From Hydrogenophaga sp. (GTDB taxonomy: Bacteria > Pseudomonadota > Gammaproteobacteria > Burkholderiales > Burkholderiaceae_C): a DNA stretch of 50,677 bases. The position numbers and the translations under genes were made by a program. Positions within the stretch are counted from its first letter, which is position 1. Each line of letters begins with the position of its first letter. The stretch lies in the NCBI GenBank assembly GCA_011391595.1, contig JAABQG010000023.1, positions 1 to 50,677 of the forward strand. The letters run 5' to 3'. The notes under the pieces are model-generated. The model was not told the origin of the DNA, did not search any database, and saw nothing but the letters and a program-made list of their open reading frames with translations. Positions 1 through 7,659 of the stretch are shown piece after piece.

Positions 1-12
1 ACCCTTGCGCAC

Positions 13-933
13 TTACCCCGGCTTACGGTTCACCAGCACGATGCCCGCCGCCACCAGGGCCAGTGCGGCCAGCAGGCTCGGCGTGACCGCCTCGTGCAGC
101 CACAGCGCGCCGAACAGCAGCGCAAAGATCGGCGTGAGGAACACGAACACCGAGATCTTCGTGGCCGGGTAGCGCCCCAGCATCCACATCCACGCCAGGT
201 AGCTGGCAAAAGCGCCGACCACGGTCTGCACCCCCAACGAGACGGCCGCGAACGCGCTGAAGTCAAAGTCCCACTGCTCGCCAAGTCCGGCCGAAAGGAA
301 GGGTAGCGCGATGGTGCTGACCGCCACCTGGTAGTACAGCATCTTTTCGGCCGAAACGCGCGCCAGCACTGACGAGCGGATAGTCACCGTGGTCAGGCCC
401 CAGAGTGCGCCGGCCGCCAGGCCCAGCAGGTCACCGCGCCAGGTCAGGCCCGCGTCGCCGCCCAGGAAGCCTTCGCGCAAGGCAAACACCACGGCCGCGA
501 ACGCGCAGGCCAGCCCGCCCCATTGCAACGGCCGTAGCCGCTCGGTCTTCACGAAAAGTGGCAGCAACGCCGCCACCCAGAATGGCGAGGTGTAGAGAAA
601 CACCGTGAGGCGCGAGGCCGAGGTGTGCTGCAGCCCAATGTAGATGCAGGCGAACTCGCCGGCAAACAACGCGCCAGCCAGCAGACCCGGCCAGAACGAA
701 CCGTCGCGCTTGAACAGCGCCACGCCACGCCAGCGGCACCAGGCCCACAGCAGCGCCGTGGCCCCGGCAAAACGCACCGCCGCCTGGAACACCGGTGGCA
801 CTTCGGCCAGCGTGGCCTTCACCAGCACCTGCTGGAAGCCCCAGAACAGGCAACAGGCCAGCAGCAGCGAGGTGGCAGTGGCGTCGAGGTGGTCTTTGCG
901 GGCGGTCATGGCGATGATGGTAGGGGCTGTCAC
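13..933 (-). CDS. EamA/DMT-family permease
   Basis: A 306-residue integral membrane protein made almost entirely of hydrophobic helices (about ten), in two similar halves, which is the EamA (drug/metabolite transporter) layout; the length is typical. Such carriers move small metabolites across the inner membrane, but the substrate cannot be read from sequence. The chosen start is a GTG at 933; an ATG at 909 (MTARKDH) is an alternative and neither has a strong ribosome site. It lies 57 bases downstream of the flavin reductase-MarR gene on the same strand, so it may belong to the same transcript and carry a substrate or product of the adjacent aromatic/heterocycle island. That link is inference from position only. 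Confidence 0.85.
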   Translation of the reverse strand: MTAPTIIAMTARKDHLDATATSLLLACCLFWGFQQVLVKATLAEVPPVFQAAVRFAGATALLWAWCRWRGVALFKRDGSFWPGLLAGALFAGEFACIYIGLQHTSASRLTVFLYTSPFWVAALLPLFVKTERLRPLQWGGLACAFAAVVFALREGFLGGDAGLTWRGDLLGLAAGALWGLTTVTIRSSVLARVSAEKMLYYQVAVSTIALPFLSAGLGEQWDFDFSAFAAVSLGVQTVVGAFASYLAWMWMLGRYPATKISVFVFLTPIFALLFGALWLHEAVTPSLLAALALVAAGIVLVNRKPG

Positions 934-990
934 CCCGGGCGACGGTCAGCGTGGCGACAACCGCAGGGCACGGCGGAATCAATAAGGACC

Positions 991-1980
991 TCAGCCCCCC
1001 GTCGTCAGCCGCTGCAGCATGCGCTTGAGCGTGTCCACCTCGCTGGCGGACCAGTGCGCGAGCAGGGCCTGTTCCTGGGCTCGGGCTTCCGCGACCAGGA
1101 TGCGGGCCGCGCGCAGGCCGGCCTCGCTGGCGGCCACCAGCGTGCGGCGCTGGTCCTGCGGGTCGGCCCGAAGGACCAGAAGACCTTCATCGGCCATGCG
1201 CTGGACGAGTTTGGTCACGGTGGGCTGCTTGGCCAGCACGTCGCGCGCAAGTTGCCCCACGGCCACGGCGCCGTCGCCCGCTTCGCCGGCCGCCGCGCGG
1301 GCGTCGTGCAGCAGGGCCAGCACACGCCAGGCGATGTGGGTGAGACCTTGGGCGGCCACGGCATTCCCGAAGTCGCGGTAGACCGAATGGCTCGCCTGGC
1401 CGAGCAGGTAGCCGAGGTACCCGCCGACGAACCTCGGGTCGGGCGCCTGCGGCGCCGAGGCATCGGCCTGCAGCGGGTGCTCGGTGTAGAACCTGCCGCC
1501 GTGAAACAGCAGGGGCGAGGCATCGGACCGATGGCTGCAGCGCTCGACCTCGCCGACGAAGATGACGTGGTCGCCCTCTTCGTAGCGGCTGCGGTTGAAG
1601 CACTCGAAGCTGGCCGCCGCGCCTGCCAGCAAGGGCGAGCCCGCCACGCCTTCGATGTAATCGACGCCGGCCCAGCGGTCGGTATCGCGCGCGGCAAAGC
1701 GTTCGGCCAGGTCTTTCTGGTCAGCGGCAAGGATGTTGATGGCGTAGTGCGAACCCGTGCTGAAAGCCAGCATGGATCCGGCCGCCCGCGCCAGGCTCCA
1801 GAGCACCAGCGGCGGATCGAGAGAGACCGAGTTGAACGAATTCGCCGTCAGGCCGACCCGTTCGCCGGCCGCGGTTCGGGCTGTGACGATGGTCACGCCC
1901 GTGGCGAACATGCCCAGCGAGGCGCGAAACTCGCGCGCGGAAAAAGCCGGCGGGGTGGCCTTGCGGGGCGGGGACATCAT
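991..1980 (-). CDS. flavin reductase with C-terminal MarR domain (C1-HPAH-like)
   Basis: A 329-residue two-domain protein. Residues about 12-167 form a flavin reductase domain (FATGVTIVTA near the start, then LTANSFNSVSLDPPLVLWSL). Residues about 185-328 form a MarR domain with a winged helix (LARDVLAKQPTVTKLVQRM, then DPQDQRR in the wing). The same domain order is known in C1, the reductase of Acinetobacter p-hydroxyphenylacetate hydroxylase, where the MarR part responds to the aromatic substrate and controls flavin reduction. I infer it supplies reduced flavin to a separate oxygenase, possibly the acyl-CoA-dehydrogenase-fold protein at 4055-5305. I used the ATG at 1980; further upstream codons in frame up to 2046 would cover the intergenic palindrome and look non-coding. 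The MarR part might also bind DNA. Confidence 0.85.
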   Translation of the reverse strand: MMSPPRKATPPAFSAREFRASLGMFATGVTIVTARTAAGERVGLTANSFNSVSLDPPLVLWSLARAAGSMLAFSTGSHYAINILAADQKDLAERFAARDTDRWAGVDYIEGVAGSPLLAGAAASFECFNRSRYEEGDHVIFVGEVERCSHRSDASPLLFHGGRFYTEHPLQADASAPQAPDPRFVGGYLGYLLGQASHSVYRDFGNAVAAQGLTHIAWRVLALLHDARAAAGEAGDGAVAVGQLARDVLAKQPTVTKLVQRMADEGLLVLRADPQDQRRTLVAASEAGLRAARILVAEARAQEQALLAHWSASEVDTLKRMLQRLTTGG

Positions 1981-1991
1981 CTGTGAATTAC

Positions 1992-2003
1992 ATGAAATTT
2001 CAT
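1992..2003. promoter_or_regulatory. 12-bp palindrome between divergent genes, possible MarR operator
   Basis: ATGAAATTTCAT is a perfect inverted repeat in an AT-rich patch of the 95-base gap between the reductase-MarR gene and the dioxygenase gene. It could be an operator read in both directions by the linked MarR domain or by an unlinked regulator. It is short, so chance is possible. Confidence 0.35.
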
Positions 2004-2075
2004 TAATAATACTGTTTTGCACGACAGGCTGCAGCCCCAAGGGCAAGCGCTGTCACGAACTGAACAGGGCCACCC

Positions 2076-3137
2076 ATGTTGCAAGAAATCCTAGAGCCCG
2101 CCTGGGCCGACGCATTCGAACAGGTGCTGCGCCGCTGCGCGCTGCAGCCCGGCGACACCGTGGCCATCCTCTGCGAAACCCAGAGCCGCCCGGTGCTGGC
2201 GCAGCTGGCGCGGCTGGCGGCGGCGCGCATCGGGGCGCGGGCGTTCACGCTGATGCTGCCCAGTGTCACGTCTGCGAACACGCCGCCCGCCCGCTCGACC
2301 GGCGCGTCCAACGCCATTCAGCAGATCGCCCCCGTCGTCGCCGCGCTGGCCGGCAGCACGCTGGTGGTGGACTGCACGGTGGAAGGCCTGATGCACGCCC
2401 CCGAGCTGCCGGCCATCCTGAAGGGCGCCAACGGAACCCAGCCCCGCGTCATCTACATCAGCAACGAGCACCCCGAGGTGCTGGCCCGGCTGCTGCCCGA
2501 CGACGCCACCGAGGCGCTGGTCAAGGCCCACATCAAGCGCCTGCGCGCTGCCAAGGCGATGCGCGTGACCTCGGCCGCCGGCTCGGACCTGACGATCTCG
2601 CTCGAAGGCGCGGTGGTCGGCGGCAACTGGGGCTTCACGACCCGCCCTGGCACCATGACGCACTGGCCCGGCGGCATCGCGCTGGCCTTTCCGGCCGCGG
2701 GCAGTGTCAACGGCCGGCTGGTGCTGGCCGAGGGCGACGTGAACCTGACCTTCAAGCGCTACATCGAGCGGCCGATCACCTTGACCATCGAGCGCGACTA
2801 CATCACGGCCATCGAAGGCACCGGGGTGGACGCCGAATTGATGCGCAGCTACATCGCGGCCTGGGCCACCCGCGAAGGTGACAGGGCGGCCTACGCCGTC
2901 AGCCACGTCGGCTACGGCCTGAACGCCGCAGCGCGCTGGGACAGCATGGCGCTGTACGACAAGCGCGACTTCAACGGCACCGAACTGCGCGCCTTCGCCG
3001 GCAACTTCCTCTACAGCACGGGCGCCAACGAGGTGGCGGGCCGCTACACGCTGGGCCACTTCGACCTGCCGATGCGCCACTGCACCGTACAGCTCGACGG
3101 TGCGACCGTCGTGGACCAGGGCCAGGTGCTGGCCTGA
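2076..3137 (+). CDS. 2,5-dihydroxypyridine 5,6-dioxygenase-like protein (NicX/PicD type)
   Basis: A 353-residue cytoplasmic protein resembling NicX of Pseudomonas putida (about 350 residues), a mononuclear non-haem Fe(II) enzyme with a peptidase-M29-like fold that opens 2,5-dihydroxypyridine to N-formylmaleamate. The family iron ligands (two His and one Asp) have matching candidates here: H277 in VSHVGYGLN, and H328 and D330 in LGHFDLPMRH. It is followed 12 bases later by a NicD-type hydrolase, which acts on exactly this product in the nicotinate and picolinate pathways; that neighbour strongly supports the call. Nicotinate hydroxylases, maleamate amidase and maleate isomerase are not in the window. 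A different dihydroxylated N-heterocycle remains possible as substrate. Confidence 0.8.
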   Translation: MLQEILEPAWADAFEQVLRRCALQPGDTVAILCETQSRPVLAQLARLAAARIGARAFTLMLPSVTSANTPPARSTGASNAIQQIAPVVAALAGSTLVVDCTVEGLMHAPELPAILKGANGTQPRVIYISNEHPEVLARLLPDDATEALVKAHIKRLRAAKAMRVTSAAGSDLTISLEGAVVGGNWGFTTRPGTMTHWPGGIALAFPAAGSVNGRLVLAEGDVNLTFKRYIERPITLTIERDYITAIEGTGVDAELMRSYIAAWATREGDRAAYAVSHVGYGLNAAARWDSMALYDKRDFNGTELRAFAGNFLYSTGANEVAGRYTLGHFDLPMRHCTVQLDGATVVDQGQVLA

Positions 3138-3149
3138 CACCCGCTGATC

Positions 3150-4028
3150 ATGTGGCTCCCCGCCTTCACCACACTCGGCGCCGGCCCGGTCATCCTGATG
3201 CTGCACGGCATCGGCGGCGGACACCGGGCGTTTGCGCCGCAGGTCGAGACCTTTGCCTCGCTGGGCTACCGGGCCGTCGCCTGGGACATGCCGGGCTACG
3301 GCCACAGCGCGCCGATCGATCCCTACACCTTCAAGGGACTGGCGCAAAGCTGCATCACCCTGATCGAGAGCCTGCTGGGTAGCAGCGACGAGCGGCGCCC
3401 GGCCGCCCCAAGCCGCGAGGGGCCCCTCGGGGGGCAGCGAAGTACACAAAGTGGCGAGCGTGGGGGCGTTATCCTTTTGGGCCACAGCATGGGCGCGATG
3501 GTGGCGCAAGAGGTGATGGCGCGCCGGCCCGAGCTGGTGAACCGGCTGATCCTGTGCGGCACCTCGCCGTCTTTTGGCAAGCCCGACGGCGACTGGCAGC
3601 GCGACTTCATCGCCCAGCGCACCGCACCGCTGGACGCCGGCCAGACCATGGCGCAGCTGGCCGAGGTGCTGGTGCCGCAGATGATCGGCCCGGGCTCGCT
3701 GCCCGAAGGCGTGGCGCTGGCCACGCACTGCATGGCGGGCGTGAACCCGCCCACCTACCGCAAGGCACTGGAAGCCCTGGTCACCTTCGATCGCCGCGCC
3801 GCGCTGGCACTGATCCAGGTGCCCACGCTTCTGGTGGCTGGCGAGTTTGACAAGAACGCCCCACCGGCCGTGATGCAAAAGATGGCCGCCCGGATCGCCG
3901 GCAGCCGCTATGCCGAGCTGCCCGGCATAGGGCACCTGATGAACCTCGAAGCACCCGACGAGTTCGACGCGCTGGTGCTGGGTTTCCTGGCGGATACGGA
4001 GGCCGCCTCCCGTCGCGTCCTGCACTGA
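3150..4028 (+). CDS. alpha/beta hydrolase, N-formylmaleamate deformylase-like (NicD/PicE type), with in-frame insertion
   Basis: A 292-residue alpha/beta hydrolase. The oxyanion region is MLHGIGGG, the nucleophile elbow is GHSMG with S113, and the likely acid and base are D234 (GEFDKNAP) and H262 (GIGHLMNLEAP). Position directly behind a NicX-type dioxygenase indicates N-formylmaleamate deformylase, releasing formate and maleamate. NicD is about 267 residues; the excess here is residues about 78-106, rich in Arg, Gly, Ser and Pro, lying just before the strand that leads into the nucleophile elbow. The DNA of that stretch looks like an intergenic repeat (see 3381-3467). Whether the enzyme still folds is unknown; both catalytic parts and the frame are intact. 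The start ATG at 3150 lies 12 bases after the previous stop. Confidence 0.78.
   Translation: MWLPAFTTLGAGPVILMLHGIGGGHRAFAPQVETFASLGYRAVAWDMPGYGHSAPIDPYTFKGLAQSCITLIESLLGSSDERRPAAPSREGPLGGQRSTQSGERGGVILLGHSMGAMVAQEVMARRPELVNRLILCGTSPSFGKPDGDWQRDFIAQRTAPLDAGQTMAQLAEVLVPQMIGPGSLPEGVALATHCMAGVNPPTYRKALEALVTFDRRAALALIQVPTLLVAGEFDKNAPPAVMQKMAARIAGSRYAELPGIGHLMNLEAPDEFDALVLGFLADTEAASRRVLH
3381..3467 (+). repeat. GC-rich repeat-like insertion inside the hydrolase gene
   Basis: Eighty-seven bases (29 codons) interrupt the hydrolase gene without breaking its frame. They contain the 14-bp palindrome CGAGGGGCCCCTCG at 3416-3429 and the string GGGGGGCAGCGAAG followed by GTGGCGAGCGTGGGGGC. I associate such GGGGCAGCGA...GCGTGGGGGC strings with abundant intergenic repeats of Comamonadaceae; that is from memory, not a search. 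No second copy was seen in this window. Confidence 0.55.
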
Positions 4029-4054
4029 TCAACAAGCCCACCCGAGAGACCTTC

Positions 4055-5305
4055 ATGACCCCCCTGCCCTTCACTCCCGCCGTCGGCGACATGGACTTCA
4101 CGCCGAAGCAGCGCCGGCTGCTGACGCTGGCCCACGATCTCGGCCGCGACAAGTTCGCCGCGCGCGCCGCGCAATGGGACCAGACCGCGACGTTCCCGTT
4201 TGCCAACTACGACGACCTGCGCGAGGCCGGACTGCTCAAGCTCTGCGTGCCCGAGTCGCACGGCGGGCTGGGCGCGGACTACACCACCTACATGATGCTG
4301 GCCGCCGAGATCGGCCGTTTCTGCGGCGCCACGGCGCTGACCTGGAACATGCACATCTGCTCGACGATGTGGACCGGCGTGCTGGCCGACGGCATTGACA
4401 TGACGGCCGAACAGCGCGCCGAGCACGCCGTGCGCCGTGAATTGCACTTCGGGCGCATCGTCAATGACGGCGCGATCTACGCCCAGCCTTTCAGCGAAGG
4501 CACGGCGGCGGCGGCCGGGCGCGCGCCGTTTGGCACCACGGCGCGCAAGGTCGACGGTGGCTGGCTGATCAACGGCCGCAAGATCTGGGCGAGCCTGTCC
4601 GGCGCGGCCGACTACTACGGCGTGCTCTGCACCGAGGACAAGGGCAACCAGCACCCTGACGCGCGCGACACGCTCTACATCAGCGTACCGGCGACCAGCG
4701 AAGGGTTTTCCATCAGTGGCGAGTGGGACCCGCTGGGCATGCGCGGCACGGTGAGCCGCAACCTGGCGTTCAAGGATGTGTTCGTCAGCGACGCCGAGCA
4801 GCTCATGCCGCGCGGCATCTACTTCAAGGGCGCGCAGACCTGGCCGGCGATGTTCTTCACGCTCTCGCCCACCTACCTGGGCGTGGCCAACGCGGCCTAT
4901 GACTTCACGGTGCAGTACCTGCGCGGCGAAGTGCCGGGCGAGCCGCCGATCAAGCGGCGCCAGTTCCCGACCAAGCAGATCACGGTGGCGCAGATGCGCA
5001 TCCAGCTCGAAGCCATGAAGAGCCTGTTCAGCCGCGCCATCCTGGAGGCAAAGCCGAACCCGTCAAAAGATGAAAAGATGCGCCTGTACGCCGCGCACTA
5101 CAGCGTCATGGAAGGCGCCAACGACATCTGCCGGCTGGCGATCCGCACCTGCGGCGGCCAGAGCATGCTCAAGCACCTGCCGCTGGAACGCCTGTACCGC
5201 GACAGCCGCTGCGGCGCACTGATGCTGCCCTGGACCGCCGAGCTGATCCTGGACCGCATGGGCCGCGAGACGCTGTACGAGCCGGGTGAGAAAGACGAAA
5301 GCTGA
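4055..5305 (+). CDS. acyl-CoA-dehydrogenase-fold flavoprotein, possibly a flavin-dependent monooxygenase
   Basis: A 416-residue protein with the complete acyl-CoA dehydrogenase layout: N-terminal helical part with VPESHGGLGADY, middle beta domain with DGGWLINGRKIWAS, and C-terminal helical part with RTCGGQSM and LERLYRDSR. In medium-chain-type dehydrogenases the catalytic Glu follows this last motif in a YEGT segment; here the aligned residues are Leu391-Pro392-Trp393. The alternative isovaleryl-type Glu in the earlier helix also appears absent. The fold is shared with flavin-dependent oxygenases such as C2 of p-hydroxyphenylacetate hydroxylase and DszC, so I infer an oxygenase partner for the reductase at 991-1980. 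It starts 26 bases after the hydrolase, in the same operon. An ordinary dehydrogenase annotation cannot be excluded. Confidence 0.7.
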   Translation: MTPLPFTPAVGDMDFTPKQRRLLTLAHDLGRDKFAARAAQWDQTATFPFANYDDLREAGLLKLCVPESHGGLGADYTTYMMLAAEIGRFCGATALTWNMHICSTMWTGVLADGIDMTAEQRAEHAVRRELHFGRIVNDGAIYAQPFSEGTAAAAGRAPFGTTARKVDGGWLINGRKIWASLSGAADYYGVLCTEDKGNQHPDARDTLYISVPATSEGFSISGEWDPLGMRGTVSRNLAFKDVFVSDAEQLMPRGIYFKGAQTWPAMFFTLSPTYLGVANAAYDFTVQYLRGEVPGEPPIKRRQFPTKQITVAQMRIQLEAMKSLFSRAILEAKPNPSKDEKMRLYAAHYSVMEGANDICRLAIRTCGGQSMLKHLPLERLYRDSRCGALMLPWTAELILDRMGRETLYEPGEKDES

Positions 5306-5322
5306 TCAAAAAGTGCACTTGG

Positions 5323-5362
5323 CCAGCGTCAACGGGTCATTGAATGCTATTGATTTGTTAGC
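5323..5362 (+). repeat. 40-nt intergenic element, copy A
   Basis: CCAGCGTC, then 15 bases, then the 17-base GCTATTGATTTGTTAGC whose ends GCTA and TAGC pair. The same 8+15+17 layout occurs at 10613, 17967, 39327 and 47888. This copy lies 18 bases after the end of the acyl-CoA-dehydrogenase-fold gene, between convergent genes. Confidence 0.75.
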
Positions 5363-5386
5363 TTCCTGCAAGCGGCGCCGATGCCT

Positions 5387-5965
5387 TCATTCGGCGGCGC
5401 CGCGCGCCATCCGCTCGCTGCGCCAGTACACATCGTCGCCGGCGGTCCCATCGGTACGGTAGCGGTTCAACACGCGGGCCAGCACGAACATCAGGTCGCT
5501 CAGGCGGTTGAGGTACTGGCGCGGTGTTTCCTTCAAGGCTTCCTCGTTGCCCAGCGCCACGACCGCACGCTCGGCCCGGCGCGCCACGGTGCGGCACACA
5601 TGCGATTGCGCCGCCGCGCGCGTGCCGGCCGGCAGGATGAATTCCTGCAGGCGCGGCAGCTGTTCGTTGTAGCTCGCCAGTGCTTCGTCGAGCGCCAGCA
5701 CGGCTTCGGGCTTGAGCAGCTCGAAGCCGGGGATGCTGAGCTCGCCGCCCAGGTTGAAAAGCTGGTGCTGGATCTCCACCAGCAGCGCGCGAACGTCGTC
5801 CGGCATCGGCTCGCACAGCAGCACACCGAGATTGGAGTTGAGTTCGTCCACGTCGCCCATGGCGTGCACGCGCAGGCTGTTCTTGCTGACGCGCTGGTTG
5901 TCGCCCAGGCCCGTGGTGCCGTTGTCGCCGGTGCGGGTGGCAATTTGAGTCAGTCGATTTCCCAT
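5387..5965 (-). CDS. PduO-type ATP:cob(I)alamin adenosyltransferase
   Basis: A 192-residue cytoplasmic enzyme that moves the adenosyl group of ATP to cob(I)alamin, making adenosylcobalamin for B12-dependent mutases. The ATP-binding signature TRTGDNGTTGLGD is at residues 10-22, and the C-terminal YLNRLSDLMFVLAR helix is the family's cobalamin-side motif. Length is normal for stand-alone members. The ATG at 5965 is preceded by AGGAAG at good spacing. It is transcribed divergently from the D-lactate dehydrogenase-type gene at 6123. No cobalamin riboswitch was seen and no mutase gene lies in the window. Confidence 0.93.
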   Translation of the reverse strand: MGNRLTQIATRTGDNGTTGLGDNQRVSKNSLRVHAMGDVDELNSNLGVLLCEPMPDDVRALLVEIQHQLFNLGGELSIPGFELLKPEAVLALDEALASYNEQLPRLQEFILPAGTRAAAQSHVCRTVARRAERAVVALGNEEALKETPRQYLNRLSDLMFVLARVLNRYRTDGTAGDDVYWRSERMARGAAE

Positions 5966-6122
5966 GATGGTCTTCCTTTCGCGCCTATTGTCAGCCCATC
6001 GGCCTGACGCGCCGGAGGCGAGGGCCTATTCTGGCTGAGTCAGGTCCTTGCCGCGCCTGTCACGGCGCACCGGCAAGATCCCCGCGCTGGCCGTAAACTG
6101 CCCCCTTGACCGGAGACCCGCC

Positions 6123-7550
6123 ATGAATGCACCCACCGCCCTCACCCACCTCGCGCCCGCTGTGCGCCAGCGCGCCGTGCCCGCCGCGCTGATCGACGCC
6201 CTGAAGGCCCGTTTCGGCGAGCGTTGTTCCACCGCGCTGGCGGTGCGCGAGCAGCACGGGCGCGACGAATCGGCCTTCACCACCGTGCCGCCGCCGGCGG
6301 CCGTGGTGTTCGCCGAGAGCACGCAGGACGTGGCCGACGCGGTGCGGCTGGCCAGTGAATACGAGGCGCCGGTGATTCCGTTTGGCGTGGGTTCGTCGCT
6401 GGAGGGCCACCTGCTGGCGGTGCAGGGCGGCATCAGCATCGACGTGGGCCGCATGAACCGGGTGCTCAGCATCAACGCCGAAGACCTGACGGTGACGGTG
6501 CAGGCCGGCGTCACGCGCAAGCAGCTCAACGAGGAAATCAAGTCCACCGGCCTTTTCTTCCCGATCGACCCCGGCGCCGACGCGACGATCGGCGGCATGA
6601 GCGCCACGCGCGCCAGCGGCACCAACGCCGTGCGCTACGGCACCATGCGCGAGAACGTGCTGGCGCTCGAAGTGGTCGCCGCCAGCGGCGAGGTCGTCCG
6701 CACCGGCACGCGCGCCAAGAAATCCAGCGCGGGCTACGACCTGACGCGCCTGTTCGTCGGCAGCGAGGGCACGCTGGGCGTGATCACCGAAGTCACCGTG
6801 CGCATCTACCCGCTGCCGGAGGCGATCTCGGCGGCGATCTGCTCGTTCCCGACGATCGACGCGGCGGTGCAGACCACCATCCAGACCATCCAGCTCGGCG
6901 TGCCCATCGCCCGCGTGGAACTGATCGACGCCAACACCGTGAAGATGGTCAATACCTACGCAAAACTCGGCCTGCGCGAAGAGCACCTGCTGCTGATGGA
7001 GTTCCACGGCTCCCCGGCCAGCGTCAAGGAACAGGCCGAGACGGTGCAGGAAATCGCCAGCGAGCATGGCGCCCACGCCTTCGAATGGGCCACCACCCCG
7101 GAGGAGCGCACCCGCCTGTGGACCGCACGGCACAACGCCTACTTCGCGGCGATCCAGAGCAAGCCGGGCTGCCGGGCGATTTCCACCGACACCTGCGTGC
7201 CGATCAGCCGCCTGGCCGACTGCCTGCTCGACTCGGTGGCCGAGGCCGATGCGTCAGGCCTGCCCTACTTCCTGGTCGGGCACGTGGGCGACGGCAACTT
7301 CCACTTTGGCTACCTGATCGACCCCGACAAGCCCGAGGAGCGCGAGACCGCCGAAGCGCTGAACCACAAGCTGGTCAGCCGCGCCCTGCAGCTGGAAGGC
7401 ACCTGCACCGGCGAGCACGGCGTCGGGCTGCACAAGATGGACTTCCTGGTGACCGAGGCCGGCACGGGCGCGGTGGACATGATGCGCACCATCAAGCGCG
7501 CGCTGGACCCGAAGAACATCATGAACCCGGGGAAGATTTTTTCAATGTAA
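6123..7550 (+). CDS. FAD-binding oxidoreductase, D-lactate dehydrogenase (cytochrome) type
   Basis: A 475-residue member of the vanillyl-alcohol-oxidase/GlcD family. The N-terminal half is the FAD-binding type 4 domain (IPFGVGSSLEGH, then DPGADATIGGM and GSEGTLGVITEVTV); the C-terminal half is the FAD-linked oxidase domain ending in GEHGVGLHKMDF. Family members oxidise D-2-hydroxy acids such as D-lactate to 2-oxo acids and pass electrons to cytochrome c or quinone at the membrane. I chose the ATG at 6123 because it follows a GGAG site at good spacing and gives the usual length; an upstream ATG at 6048 has no such support. D-2-hydroxyglutarate or glycolate are alternative substrates. Confidence 0.88.
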   Translation: MNAPTALTHLAPAVRQRAVPAALIDALKARFGERCSTALAVREQHGRDESAFTTVPPPAAVVFAESTQDVADAVRLASEYEAPVIPFGVGSSLEGHLLAVQGGISIDVGRMNRVLSINAEDLTVTVQAGVTRKQLNEEIKSTGLFFPIDPGADATIGGMSATRASGTNAVRYGTMRENVLALEVVAASGEVVRTGTRAKKSSAGYDLTRLFVGSEGTLGVITEVTVRIYPLPEAISAAICSFPTIDAAVQTTIQTIQLGVPIARVELIDANTVKMVNTYAKLGLREEHLLLMEFHGSPASVKEQAETVQEIASEHGAHAFEWATTPEERTRLWTARHNAYFAAIQSKPGCRAISTDTCVPISRLADCLLDSVAEADASGLPYFLVGHVGDGNFHFGYLIDPDKPEERETAEALNHKLVSRALQLEGTCTGEHGVGLHKMDFLVTEAGTGAVDMMRTIKRALDPKNIMNPGKIFSM

Positions 7551-7600
7551 AGATCCCGCTTCGCAGAGAAGAAGTGAGCAATCGCTCTCACTGAAACTGA

Positions 7601-7625
7601 CAAGGACCTTCAATGAAGGCCCTTG
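7601..7625. terminator. hairpin terminator between convergent genes
   Basis: CAAGG-A-CCTTC-AAT-GAAGG-C-CCTTG forms a ten-pair stem with one internal mismatch, followed by TTCTTT on the plus strand. It sits between the stop of the D-lactate dehydrogenase-type gene and the stop of the facing gene at 7660, so it may serve both. Confidence 0.75.
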
Positions 7626-7659
7626 TTCTTTGGCGAAGTCGCCTGGCGGCGGCGTCCGC

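Noticed and set aside
2091-4025. Long minus-strand open frame (644 codons) opposite the dioxygenase and hydrolase genes
   Set aside because: It has no recognisable family motifs, is rich in His, Gln, Arg and Gly as expected from antisense of GC-rich genes, and overlaps two well-supported genes.
5306-6122. Cobalamin riboswitch for the adenosyltransferase gene
   Set aside because: The upstream gap of the gene (5966-6122) shows no B12-box-like sequence that I could recognise and a ribosome site is directly accessible.
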